Below the pieces are notes generated by a model. That model did not search any database, was not told where the DNA came from, and saw only the letters and a program-made list of their open reading frames with translations. Made by a program: the position numbers and the translations under genes. Source: Phycisphaerales bacterium UBA7800 (GTDB lineage: Bacteria > Planctomycetota > Phycisphaerae > Phycisphaerales > Phycisphaeraceae). From it: DNA of 64,000 bases. Positions 1-9,030 of the stretch are shown one piece after another. Within the stretch, counting starts at the first letter, position 1. Each line of letters begins with the position of its first letter. The DNA lies in contig DLCK01000080.1 of NCBI GenBank assembly GCA_002480565.1, positions 8,300-72,299 of the forward strand, read 5' to 3'.

Positions 1-227
1 CTTTTTTTTCTTGAATTAATCCGCATCACAGCCGGCAGAATCAATTCAAACATCACAGCCGGACACATCTGCTTGAGAAACTGCTGTTGAGATTTGTCTT
101 TGCAACTGACAGTGGTAAATCCCAATAGAACTAAGAGAGCCGATTGCGTGCAGCTTCCGCCAAGCTGTTTCATTCATGTGGATGAGAGTCTGAAATTCAG
201 AACCGCAGTGGCCGGGAGGGAAAGAGC

Positions 228-773
228 GTGACAACCGTAACGCTCCCAACCTGTATGTCCGAAACCCAGCACATGGCATCGACCCCGATGGCACAGTGGT
301 ATGTCCTGCATACCAAGGCCAGGCAGGAAAAAGCTCTTGCCCAATCACTCGATGCCATACAGGTTCGTTATTACCTTCCCATTATCGATCAGATGCGTAT
401 GCACGGTGGGCGTAAGACTCGTGTACATATGCCTCTGTTCCCAGGTTATCTCTTTTTGCATGGCAGTCGAGATGATGCTTTTGCATCGGATCGAACCCGA
501 CGTGTGGCACAGATCATTGAAGTGCCTGATCAACAGGGACTGACCGAAGAACTCAACAATATTCGACTGGCGCTTTCCAGTACGCAACCCATGGACCCGT
601 ATCCCTACCTCAAGGCAGGTGTCCGTGTGGTAGTACGATCAGGCCCGTTACAGGGCATGACTGGTTATGTCGAAAGTCGCAGACAGTTAGATCGTCTGAT
701 CCTCAAGGTCGAAGTCTTGGGCCAGGCGTGCAGTCTCGAAGTGGATGGTGCGATACTTGACGTTTTGGATTAA
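228..773 (+). CDS. NusG/RfaH-like transcription antitermination protein
   Basis: This 181-residue protein has the NusG family layout. An NGN domain begins at about residue 22 with WYVLHTK and contains the typical PLFPGYLF segment at 69-76. A KOW segment follows at about 131-148. I chose the GTG start because a strong GGGAGGG ribosome site lies about 8 bases upstream; internal ATGs near residues 16-21 are alternatives. It is the first gene of a long polysaccharide cluster, so by analogy with RfaH, UpxY and LoaP it probably binds RNA polymerase and lets it read through the operon. It is a specialised paralog rather than housekeeping NusG, judging from context: no secE or ribosomal protein genes are near. 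Confidence 0.88.
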   Translation: MTTVTLPTCMSETQHMASTPMAQWYVLHTKARQEKALAQSLDAIQVRYYLPIIDQMRMHGGRKTRVHMPLFPGYLFLHGSRDDAFASDRTRRVAQIIEVPDQQGLTEELNNIRLALSSTQPMDPYPYLKAGVRVVVRSGPLQGMTGYVESRRQLDRLILKVEVLGQACSLEVDGAILDVLD

Positions 774-1008
774 CCGTGCAAACGCTAGATCCAGAAAAGT
801 TGATCACTCGCATCATGCCAACAACACACTGACAACAACGTCAGTGAGGGATTAAAAACGTATTGGCGATCACTGCGCTTATTTTTAGTGCAGTTGACGG
901 AGGCGGAGCCCGCGCGTGAAGGCTTACCGTTAAGAAGTTTTGCAAAGGGCATGGGTGACGTCATAAGACAGACGCATCTGAGAGAGTTGTTGTTTAACAG
1001 GTAAGAAA
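774..1008 (+). promoter_or_regulatory. Structured leader between the antiterminator gene and the first structural gene
   Basis: This 235-base gap has no credible gene. It contains a perfect 7-bp hairpin at 827-846 (CACTGAC, 6-base loop, GTCAGTG) and a second weaker one around 870-895 with ACTGC/GCAGT arms. An AGACGCA heptamer follows at 970-976. No exact ops element (GGCGGTAG) is present. A structured leader after a NusG-like gene fits processive antitermination, but the role is inferred. Confidence 0.4.
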
Positions 1009-1980
1009 ATGCTATCGAAAAAAACACCAATTTTAGTGACCGGTTCCCATCGTTCAGGCACAACCTGGATCGGAAGGACGATTTGTCAGCATGCCAAGGT
1101 ACGCTACATGCAGGAACCCTTTCACGTTGAGGTGCCCAGCAAGTTTTTGGGACTAAGCCTGGATACTTGGTTTACACATTACGAATCATCACCACAACAG
1201 GCTGATATCCGTAAAGCCTTCGACATGATGTTTGCACAGAATCCGATCCAGTTTGCTGCCAGGCATTGTTCGACGGTGGGGTGGGATTACAAGACACCGA
1301 TGCGATTTATCAAGTACGTCTACAGCGAGATGGTTAATCAACCACGCATCCTCGTAAAGGATCCAATCGCGTTACTCTCAGCGGACTGGATGCATGAAGC
1401 CTATCAATTTCAGATCGTCTGCATGATCCGCAATCCGTTGGGTTTTATTGGAAGCCTTAAAGCAGTGCAGTGGGACTTTGATTTTGAGCACCTGCGTCGG
1501 CAAGAGAACTTGATGAATGGCAAGTTACGTGCATTTGCAGAGCAGATCAAATTCATGTGTAAGCATCGTGACAAGACTGATTTTATCGACAGAACGACGC
1601 TGTTGTGGAACGTTTTACATCATGTCATATTCGATTATCAAAAGAAGTATCCGGATTGGTTGTATATCCGGCATGAGGATATTGCCAAGAATCCCAATGA
1701 GGAATTCGCCAAGCTGTTTGACTACCTTGGACTGGAGATGACGCCTCATGTCAAGGCATACATCCAAGATAGTACTTCGTCTAAGAATCCCAAGGAGTCT
1801 TCAAGTGGTTACTACGTGCCACGGGATTCCAAAGAGGTGTTGTCAGTCTGGAAGAAACGCCTCACTGAGGAAGAAGTGCAGCGTATCAATGATGCGACAG
1901 CAGAGATTTCCACGGTCTTTTATCCCAAGCAAACACCGTCCGTCAAGGCCTCTGCAACTGTTGAATCAGTGGGCGTGTGA
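1009..1980 (+). CDS. Sulfotransferase family protein
   Basis: The 323-residue protein carries the PAPS-binding P-loop of sulfotransferases near its N terminus (GSHRSGTTWIG, residues 12-22). A second segment around residue 142 (RNPLGFIGS) resembles the 3'-phosphate-binding region. It should move a sulfuryl group from PAPS to a hydroxyl of an acceptor. Its place right after the antiterminator and before glycosyltransferases suggests the acceptor is the polysaccharide or one of its sugars. No signal peptide or membrane segment is seen. Acceptor identity cannot be read from sequence. Confidence 0.85.
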   Translation: MLSKKTPILVTGSHRSGTTWIGRTICQHAKVRYMQEPFHVEVPSKFLGLSLDTWFTHYESSPQQADIRKAFDMMFAQNPIQFAARHCSTVGWDYKTPMRFIKYVYSEMVNQPRILVKDPIALLSADWMHEAYQFQIVCMIRNPLGFIGSLKAVQWDFDFEHLRRQENLMNGKLRAFAEQIKFMCKHRDKTDFIDRTTLLWNVLHHVIFDYQKKYPDWLYIRHEDIAKNPNEEFAKLFDYLGLEMTPHVKAYIQDSTSSKNPKESSSGYYVPRDSKEVLSVWKKRLTEEEVQRINDATAEISTVFYPKQTPSVKASATVESVGV

Positions 1981-2036
1981 TGAAATTTATGATGGTTGAA
2001 CGCCAAGCGTTCCCGTAATCAATCTTTGGAAAATCT

Positions 2037-3416
2037 ATGGTATCCAAATCCTCAAAACCCCGTGTGCTGTTGATAGCTGAAGCAGCCAATCCTCGTTTTG
2101 TCAGCGTTCCGCTGGAGGGGTGGTCACACAGCCAAGCCATTTCGCGTGTAACCGATGCACATTTGGTAACCGCAGTTCGCAATCGCGATGCATTTATCGA
2201 AGCAGGTCTGGTGGACGGCAGGGACTTTACCGCTCTTGACCCCAGCCGAATTGGCAAACCCTTGAGTAAACTCGGCTATGCATTAAGCGGTGGCAAGGGT
2301 AAGGGATGGACGACCATCATGGCCTTTAATGCAATCAAATATTACTATTTTGAAAGGCTGGTTTGGAAGCGATTTGCTGCAGATCTCAAGGCTGGACGTT
2401 ATGACTTGGTTCACCGTATTACGCCGTTGAGTCCGACGGTTCCGAGCTTGCTTGCCAAGAAGTTGGCAAAGATCAACGTCCCCTTTGTAGCCGGACCACT
2501 TAATGGTGGATTGCCTTGGCCCAAGGGGTTCGATGCATCAAGACGCAAGGAACGCGAGTGGCTTAGTTACGTTCGTGATGCCTACAAGTTGCTGCCGGGA
2601 TATCGCTCAATGCGCCGTCATACATCAGCGATGATTATCGGTTCGCGTGCAACGTATGAGCAGATGCCCAGCCGCTATCGCGATCGCTGTGTCTATATTC
2701 CTGAAAATGCCATCGATCCAAAACGTTTTAATCAATCTGTTGACCGCGTAGCCAAGTTGCCTTTACGCCTTGCATTTGTAGGTCGTTTGGTCCCGTATAA
2801 GGGGGCAGATATGCTTCTGCATGCCGCTGCGCCATTGATCCGGGAAGGTAAGGTCATTGTCGATTTGATTGGTGACGGGCCAATGAAACAGGAACTTGTC
2901 GACTTGGCCAAGGATCTGAAAATAACTGATGGTGTCATCATTGATGGCTGGGTTGAACATACCAAACTCCAGGATCGTCTATTGCTTTCAGACGTATTTG
3001 CATTCCCCAGTATCCGTGAGTTTGGTGGGGCGGTGGTACTTGAAGCCATGGCTATAGGATTGGTACCTGTAGTGATGGATTATGGTGGTCCTGGTGAGTT
3101 GGTCAGCCCTGAGACGGGGTATGCGATTCCGATGGGTAATCGTCAGGAAATTATCACGCGCGTTGCCAAATCATTAGAAGAGTTAACAGCTGATCCTGCG
3201 AACCTGCGAAAGATGGGCGACAAGGCACGCCAGCGTGTTTTGCAGCATTTCACATGGGATGCCAAGGCTGCGATGGTCCTGAAGGTTTATCAGTGGGTCT
3301 TGGGGCAGCGCGATGACAAGCCGTCTTTTGGTATGCCACTTCCTGATGTGATGTCACAATCCCAAACAATGTCGCAAGCAACACAACCATCAGTTACGGT
3401 CGGCCCTTTGGCATAG
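2037..3416 (+). CDS. Glycosyltransferase family 4 (GT-B fold)
   Basis: The 459-residue protein has a GT-B layout. The C-terminal nucleotide-sugar domain starts near residue 247 with FVGRLVPYKGAD. The EX7E-type motif EFGGAVVLEAMAIG follows near residue 327 and GGPGELV shortly after it. It probably transfers one sugar during repeat-unit assembly on the cytoplasmic face. It is 56 bases after the sulfotransferase gene. About 30 C-terminal residues rich in Ser, Gln and Thr extend beyond the domain. Donor and linkage are unknown. Confidence 0.87.
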   Translation: MVSKSSKPRVLLIAEAANPRFVSVPLEGWSHSQAISRVTDAHLVTAVRNRDAFIEAGLVDGRDFTALDPSRIGKPLSKLGYALSGGKGKGWTTIMAFNAIKYYYFERLVWKRFAADLKAGRYDLVHRITPLSPTVPSLLAKKLAKINVPFVAGPLNGGLPWPKGFDASRRKEREWLSYVRDAYKLLPGYRSMRRHTSAMIIGSRATYEQMPSRYRDRCVYIPENAIDPKRFNQSVDRVAKLPLRLAFVGRLVPYKGADMLLHAAAPLIREGKVIVDLIGDGPMKQELVDLAKDLKITDGVIIDGWVEHTKLQDRLLLSDVFAFPSIREFGGAVVLEAMAIGLVPVVMDYGGPGELVSPETGYAIPMGNRQEIITRVAKSLEELTADPANLRKMGDKARQRVLQHFTWDAKAAMVLKVYQWVLGQRDDKPSFGMPLPDVMSQSQTMSQATQPSVTVGPLA

Positions 3417-3487
3417 CTGTTGTTTTATACGTTAGGCCATGAACGAACAGTCCCAACTGAACCGCGATTAATCCGCAAGAACCATAC

Positions 3488-4963
3488 ATGAGTACCATCG
3501 ACACAACTTCGCATCCCCAACCCATTACGCCGCAGTCAGGCCCTTCACTTAAGAGCCTGGCGATGCGAGGATCGTTCTGGTCAGTGGGTTCGCAAGTGGT
3601 CAACAACGGCATCCGGCTGGTTGGCAACATGGTTCTGACGCGCCTGTTGGTACCAGAGGCGTTTGGCTTGATGCTGCTTGTGGGTGTCTTTACCGCAGGT
3701 TTGAAGATGTTCACTGATCTTGGGATCAACCAGAATATCGTACAAGCACATCGTGGTGACGATCCGGTTTTTCTGAATACGGCATGGACATTAAGTGTCT
3801 TGCGTGGTGTATTTCTCTGGCTCATTGCGTGTTTGTTCACCTGGCCGTATGCGATGTTTTACAACGAACCGCAATTGCTAATGCTGGTTCCGGCGGTGAG
3901 TTTTTCAGCGTTGATATCAGGATTTGCTTCAACACGCCTTGCGACACTTAACCGCAAACTGGCATTGGGGCGCGTGTGCTTGATTGAATTTCTCGCACAG
4001 GTGGCCAATCTGACTGCAACGGTGGGGTATGCACTGATTTGGCCCAATGTATGGGCGCTGGTAGCAGGTGCGATTGCATTTACCTCAACACGAACGCTAC
4101 TAAGCCATTTTGCGATATCCGGCCACAAGGTTTGGTTTGCCTGGGATAAAGATGCAGTTAGCAGTCTTTTTCGTTTTGGACAGTGGATTTTTATCAGCAC
4201 GATTTTAACTTTCCTGGCACGACAGGCGGATAAAATTTTACTCGGCAAGCTCATCAGCAATGATCTGCTGGGTGTATACGGCATTGCATTAACATGGGCG
4301 ATTGTTCCAGCGGAAGTACTTGAACGTGTTGCCAACCAAGTGGCATTTCCCGTATTCAGTAAGCTCAAGACATCGCCTAAGGGATTGTCGTCCAGTGAGG
4401 CAGCACGTGTACGTCGACCGCTGTCGATTCTTGGTGGGATGATTGCCACAATGCTCATCGTGGGAGGGGATCACTTGATTCATTTCCTGTACGACGACCG
4501 TTATGCCGAGGCCGGATGGATGTTGCAATTACTGGGCGTTGGGGTCTGGTTTCAAATGTTGGGCAACAGCTATTCGCCTGCCATCCTGGCTTTGGGTAAC
4601 ACCAAATGGCTTGCAGCAGGACATCTATCCAAGTTGCTTTCATTGTTGGTAGCTGTGCCGTTGGGATTTTATTATTACGGTATCGGTGGTGTACTTTGTG
4701 GTGTCGCATTTTGTGAGATGGCTAAGTACAGCGTTTTTGCTTTTGCCATGTATCGTTACAAGTTGTCACAGATTCGTGACGATATCGGTTTTACAGTATT
4801 TATCGCATTTAGTGTGGGTGTTTACTATCAGTTTAAAAACATGGTGGAATTACAGCCGCTGACCTTGGCCATTGCCAGTGTGCTTGTCACATTGGTGTGT
4901 TGGTCGCCTTTTTCCATGTCCGTGGTACGGATGTTACGCAGAAAAAAAACTGCCTTGAAATAA
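3488..4963 (+). CDS. Wzx-type polysaccharide flippase
   Basis: This 491-residue protein has about 12-14 hydrophobic segments. Its N-terminal part (MRGSFWSVGSQ, then NMVLTRLLVPEAFGL) is typical of the polysaccharide transport family (RfbX/Wzx, MOP superfamily). It should flip the undecaprenyl-linked repeat unit across the inner membrane. The polymerase gene begins 15 bases downstream, which is the usual Wzx/Wzy pairing. Confidence 0.88.
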   Translation: MSTIDTTSHPQPITPQSGPSLKSLAMRGSFWSVGSQVVNNGIRLVGNMVLTRLLVPEAFGLMLLVGVFTAGLKMFTDLGINQNIVQAHRGDDPVFLNTAWTLSVLRGVFLWLIACLFTWPYAMFYNEPQLLMLVPAVSFSALISGFASTRLATLNRKLALGRVCLIEFLAQVANLTATVGYALIWPNVWALVAGAIAFTSTRTLLSHFAISGHKVWFAWDKDAVSSLFRFGQWIFISTILTFLARQADKILLGKLISNDLLGVYGIALTWAIVPAEVLERVANQVAFPVFSKLKTSPKGLSSSEAARVRRPLSILGGMIATMLIVGGDHLIHFLYDDRYAEAGWMLQLLGVGVWFQMLGNSYSPAILALGNTKWLAAGHLSKLLSLLVAVPLGFYYYGIGGVLCGVAFCEMAKYSVFAFAMYRYKLSQIRDDIGFTVFIAFSVGVYYQFKNMVELQPLTLAIASVLVTLVCWSPFSMSVVRMLRRKKTALK

Positions 4964-4978
4964 ACGGAGAAGAATGAC

Positions 4979-6376
4979 ATGATGCTATTGACTCACATCG
5001 CAATGATGGGGTGGATACCTTTTATCCTAGGCCTGTTTCTGGTCTTGAAACCGCGACGGGCTGTGATGGTGGGTTTCATCATGGCCATGTTGTTTTTGCC
5101 AAACAACTCCTATCTGATCCCCAAGCTCATTGACTACACCAAGTTCACCGCAGCATCCATGGGTTTGCTCCTGGGGGCTTGTCTTTTTGACTGGAGGACA
5201 ATTACCAATTTTCGCCCGCATTGGGTTGATCTGCCAGTGGTACTCTGGTGCATTGTGCCCTTTATCTCATCTATGGTTAATGATACTGGTTTATATGACT
5301 ATTACGGCTTTTATGATGGTATGTCCATTTCGCTGTACCAGACATTTGTATGGGGTGTTCCATACTTTCTGGGGCGTGTCTATATCACGGATCATCAGGC
5401 AATGAAGGAGTTGACCATTGGTCTGGTTATCGCTGCCTTGGTCTATACGCCTTTGTGCTGGTTTGAAATACGTATGAGTCCCGTTTTGCATAACTTGACT
5501 TATGGCTTTACACAGCACAGTTTCTTGCAGACACGCCGTGTAGGTGGTTGGCGACCGATGGTTTTTATGCAGCATGGTATCGCCCTGGGTATGTTTATGG
5601 GTATGAGTGCTTTGACAGCCACATGGTTGTGGCGTTCTAAAAACATTAAAAAAATTGGTATTTTATCCATAGGAATGGTGGCACTATATTTAATTTTTAC
5701 AACGATAATGATTAAATCATTCTTTGCTATCGTACTGATGTTCACAGGTATTATTGGTTACTATTCTGTCAAGGTGCTGCGACATCCATTGCCATTATTA
5801 GTATTGATCGCAATAGTCCCGTTGTATCAGTTCGCCCGTGCTAGTGGTAGTTTTACAGGTGAATCATTAGTCAATGTTACAGAACATGTGTTTGGCGAAA
5901 ACCGCAGCGGTTCATTGAAGTACCGATTAGATAACGAAGATATTATTATTGAGCATGCCGTTAGTGCCAAACCATGGTTGGGATGGGGTACGTGGGGTGA
6001 CTATCTTGTAGATGACCATACTGTTCCTGACGGTATGTGGGTGATCGCCTTGGGTAAGTATGGCATCGTTGGGCTTACTGCTTTGACATTGACTCTATTA
6101 ACTGGCCCGACTTTGATGTTGCTTGGATTACATCGAAAGTATCTAAACTTGCCCGATGCCGCGCCAGCATTGATTCTTACGACGATGATGATTTTGTATT
6201 CATATGACTGTTTGATGAACTCATTTCCCAGTGCTATTTTCGGTTTGATCTGTGGTGGAGTGGCATGTGTGGGGCGGTTGTATTGGATTCCTCAGCACAA
6301 TAGACAAAGCTGGATTCAAATACTGACATGGCGTTTGTTACGTCGTAAACGTCAACTACCTGCGCAACGTCATTAA
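4979..6376 (+). CDS. Wzy-like O-antigen polymerase/ligase family membrane protein
   Basis: The 465-residue protein has about 11 predicted membrane helices. A large loop near residues 300-350 contains RSGSLKYRLDNED and KPWLGWGTWGDY. Such a loop with an R-rich start and a P-x-G-x-G segment is characteristic of the O-antigen polymerase/ligase superfamily. It follows the flippase gene by 15 bases, so it most likely polymerises the flipped repeat units on the periplasmic side. Primary sequence in this family is weakly conserved and a ligase role cannot be excluded. Confidence 0.8.
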   Translation: MMLLTHIAMMGWIPFILGLFLVLKPRRAVMVGFIMAMLFLPNNSYLIPKLIDYTKFTAASMGLLLGACLFDWRTITNFRPHWVDLPVVLWCIVPFISSMVNDTGLYDYYGFYDGMSISLYQTFVWGVPYFLGRVYITDHQAMKELTIGLVIAALVYTPLCWFEIRMSPVLHNLTYGFTQHSFLQTRRVGGWRPMVFMQHGIALGMFMGMSALTATWLWRSKNIKKIGILSIGMVALYLIFTTIMIKSFFAIVLMFTGIIGYYSVKVLRHPLPLLVLIAIVPLYQFARASGSFTGESLVNVTEHVFGENRSGSLKYRLDNEDIIIEHAVSAKPWLGWGTWGDYLVDDHTVPDGMWVIALGKYGIVGLTALTLTLLTGPTLMLLGLHRKYLNLPDAAPALILTTMMILYSYDCLMNSFPSAIFGLICGGVACVGRLYWIPQHNRQSWIQILTWRLLRRKRQLPAQRH

Positions 6377-6402
6377 TTGTATTCAGGTGGTCGTAAGTCA
6401 TT

Positions 6403-7380
6403 ATGATGATTGAGCAAACCGATATCCTGGTTGTTATTGTCAATTACCGCACGCCGGATTTGACCATTGATGCACTTGCATCATTGCATGTCGAACGCAA
6501 ACACGTTCCTGATATGCAAGTATTGGTTACAAACGCGCCGGCTGGAGATGACTCACAGCAGCGTATCACGAATGCGATCAAGGCAAATGACTGGTCGAGT
6601 TGGGTGACTTTCAAACAACTTGAGCGAAACGGCGGGTTTGCCTATGGCAACAACGTCGGCATCGAACCTGCAATCAAGTCGGATAAGCCTCCCAAGTATG
6701 TTCTGTTACTTAATCCAGATACGATTGTTCGTGAAGGTGCCATTGCAACATTGCAAAATTTCCTGGATACACATCCGAATGTCGGAATGGTGGGCTCGCG
6801 TCTGGAAGACCCTGATGGTACAGCTCAAGCATCGGCATTCAGGTTTCCAGGCATTCTCAATGAATTAATCAGTGCGATGCGTTTAGGGTTCTTCGCTGGG
6901 TTGCTTAAAAACTATGTCCTTAATCCCCCTGTTCAAGACACCGCTCATCAAACTGATTGGGTTGCAGGCGCATCCGTCCTGGTGAGACGTGAAGTCTTTG
7001 AACAGATCGGAATGATGGATGAGGGTTTCTTTCTTTACTACGAAGAAGTTGAATTCTGTCTGCGAGCCAAACGAGCAGGTTGGACTTGCTGGTATGAGCC
7101 AGCAAGCCGTGTGGTTCATCTTGTTGGTGCTGCAAGTGGCATATCCGATACTCGTAAAAAAGCCCCGCGACGTCCAGCTTACTGGTTTGAATCCAGGCGT
7201 CGATATTATCTTGGAAGTTTCGGGAAATTGACTGCTTTGTTGGCTGATACCTGTTGGATTCTGGGGTATTCGTGTTGGCGTATTCGTCGGGTGATTCAAC
7301 GTAAGCCTGATCTTGATCCACCCTGTTTTTTACGGGACTTCATAAAGCACAGTGTCTTTGGAAAAGGTTTTGGCATATGA
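6403..7380 (+). CDS. Glycosyltransferase family 2 (rhamnosyltransferase-like)
   Basis: A GT-A fold is evident from the start ILVVIVNYRTPDLT, the LLLNPDT segment near residue 105 (DXD-equivalent), and the acceptor region with FFLYYEEVEFCLRAKRAGW near residue 208. This pattern is typical of the WcaA/rhamnosyltransferase-type GT2 proteins of exopolysaccharide clusters. Two ATG codons are adjacent at 6403 and 6406. The stop overlaps the next gene as ATGA, so translation is probably coupled. Confidence 0.88.
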   Translation: MMIEQTDILVVIVNYRTPDLTIDALASLHVERKHVPDMQVLVTNAPAGDDSQQRITNAIKANDWSSWVTFKQLERNGGFAYGNNVGIEPAIKSDKPPKYVLLLNPDTIVREGAIATLQNFLDTHPNVGMVGSRLEDPDGTAQASAFRFPGILNELISAMRLGFFAGLLKNYVLNPPVQDTAHQTDWVAGASVLVRREVFEQIGMMDEGFFLYYEEVEFCLRAKRAGWTCWYEPASRVVHLVGAASGISDTRKKAPRRPAYWFESRRRYYLGSFGKLTALLADTCWILGYSCWRIRRVIQRKPDLDPPCFLRDFIKHSVFGKGFGI

Positions 7381-7919
7381 ACTGTGGACTCTGGGCACTA
7401 ATTAAAGAAGACTGGATAGCCAACGGCAAAGATTGGACTAAACCCGGATTCCGCGCGGTTGCTGTGTATCGCTATGGCGTATGGCGAATGCGTATTAAAC
7501 CTAAGTTTCTTCGAGCGCCATTCTCTATGTTGTATCGCATGTTGTACCGACGCGTGCGAAATGTTTACAGCATTGAATTGCCATATTCTGCGAGAGTTGG
7601 CCGGCGACTCATTATCGAGCATCAGGGAGCGATCGTTATACATGGCAATGCACAGCTTGGTGATGATTGTATCGTCAGGCAGGGCGTCACCATCGGTAAT
7701 CGTTACATGGATCGGCCCACTGAATCACCAGTACTGGGGGATCGTGTCAATATTGGAGCCGGTGCGAAATTGCTTGGTTTGATAAAAGTAGGTAACGATG
7801 CAACGATCGGGGCCAATGCCGTGGTGTTGCACGATGTAGATGCCAATACCGCAGTTGTGGGTATACCTGCCAAACCTATTGGAAATCACAAACCACAACC
7901 TCAGGTGGTCTACACATGA
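7377..7919 (+). CDS. Serine acetyltransferase-like O-acetyltransferase (left-handed beta-helix)
   Basis: This 180-residue protein carries hexapeptide repeats from about residue 80, including GNAQLGDDCIVRQGVTIG and VNIGAGAKLLG, and ends with the VVGIPAK segment typical of CysE-like acetyltransferases. In an exopolysaccharide cluster it is more likely to acetylate a sugar than serine. It overlaps both neighbours through ATGA junctions, which ties it to the two flanking GT2 genes. Confidence 0.83.
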   Translation: MNCGLWALIKEDWIANGKDWTKPGFRAVAVYRYGVWRMRIKPKFLRAPFSMLYRMLYRRVRNVYSIELPYSARVGRRLIIEHQGAIVIHGNAQLGDDCIVRQGVTIGNRYMDRPTESPVLGDRVNIGAGAKLLGLIKVGNDATIGANAVVLHDVDANTAVVGIPAKPIGNHKPQPQVVYT

Positions 7920-8965
7920 ATATGAATACAGCTTCAAATCCACAACACCCGACAACGATCGGCGTGGTGGTGATCGGTCGCAATGAAGGTGACCGACTTA
8001 AACGTTGTCTCAACTCACTGGTGGATTCAGTGGACCTGATGGTCTATGTCGATTCAGGTTCGACAGATGACTCGGTGGTCTTTGCCAAATCCCTGGGCGT
8101 AGATGTCGTCGATTTGGATTTGAATAAGCCTTTTACCATGGCACGTGGACGTAATGAAGGTTTTGATCGTCTTATGGCAATCAAACCGGATGTGGATTAT
8201 GTACAGTTTGTTGATGGTGACTGTGAAGTGGTTGAGGGTTGGATCAATATAGCTCGCCAAACTCTGGATGAAAATCCGAACTATGTTGCAGTCTCAGGAC
8301 GTCGCAGTGAACGATATCCCGAAGCATCACTATATAACCGACTATGTGACATTGAATGGAATGGCCCAACTGGCATTGTGCCCAACAGCGGTGGCGATGT
8401 GATGATGCGAACCCAGCCATTTAAACAAGTTGGTGGATTCAACATTGCCATGATAGCAGGTGAAGAGGGAGAGTTGACTTTCCGGCTTCGTGAAAAGGGA
8501 TGGCAGATATATCGTGTTGATACTCCGATGACAATGCATGATGCAGCGATGACACGTTTTGGTCAATGGTGGAAGCGGACGCTTCGTGCCGGCCATGCGT
8601 ATGCCGACGGGATGGCAATGCATGGCAAAAGTTCTGAGCGTTACAACGTCCGCCCAGTGATTAGTTCTCTGGTGTGGGGATTGGGCATGCCGATGTGCGC
8701 ATTGATTTGTTTGATCGCATCATGGTTCTGGCTTCCTGCATTAATTGGGACAGCAATGGTTCTGTTGTTAACGATTGTGACTTGGTTGCGGATTGTACGT
8801 GGTCTACGGGTTAAGTCGCGCAGCATTAGTGAATCCTTGCTCTTTTCTACCTTTTGCATGCTTGCAAAGTTGCCTCAGGCGTTGGGCGTGGCATGGTTTT
8901 GCAGTAATCGTCTACGCGGTACACGTTCAGGATTGATTGAATACAAGACCGCCTCTGCATCGTGA
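7916..8965 (+). CDS. Glycosyltransferase family 2 with C-terminal membrane segments
   Basis: The N-terminal GT-A domain shows VVVIGRNEGDRLKRC, VYVDSGSTDDSV and QFVDGDCEV (DXD-type motif near residue 100). A His/Arg-rich segment follows, then two to three hydrophobic helices between about residues 245 and 325. This is a typical membrane-attached GT2. The start overlaps the preceding stop (ATGA). The product probably adds a sugar to the lipid-linked intermediate; donor and acceptor are unknown. Confidence 0.87.
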   Translation: MNMNTASNPQHPTTIGVVVIGRNEGDRLKRCLNSLVDSVDLMVYVDSGSTDDSVVFAKSLGVDVVDLDLNKPFTMARGRNEGFDRLMAIKPDVDYVQFVDGDCEVVEGWINIARQTLDENPNYVAVSGRRSERYPEASLYNRLCDIEWNGPTGIVPNSGGDVMMRTQPFKQVGGFNIAMIAGEEGELTFRLREKGWQIYRVDTPMTMHDAAMTRFGQWWKRTLRAGHAYADGMAMHGKSSERYNVRPVISSLVWGLGMPMCALICLIASWFWLPALIGTAMVLLLTIVTWLRIVRGLRVKSRSISESLLFSTFCMLAKLPQALGVAWFCSNRLRGTRSGLIEYKTASAS

Positions 8966-9030
8966 TTTGGGAAGAGATACAAAATAATTACTGCCATAAT
9001 CCGGCAGTTTTTGTCAGGAGAGACGCACTC

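Noticed and set aside
46..348. Minus-strand open frame at the window start
   Set aside because: It overlaps the NusG-like gene and has no recognisable protein features.
785..1063. Minus-strand 92-residue frame in the leader after the NusG-like gene
   Set aside because: It runs into the sulfotransferase start, has no ribosome site or known motif, and the region is better explained as a leader.
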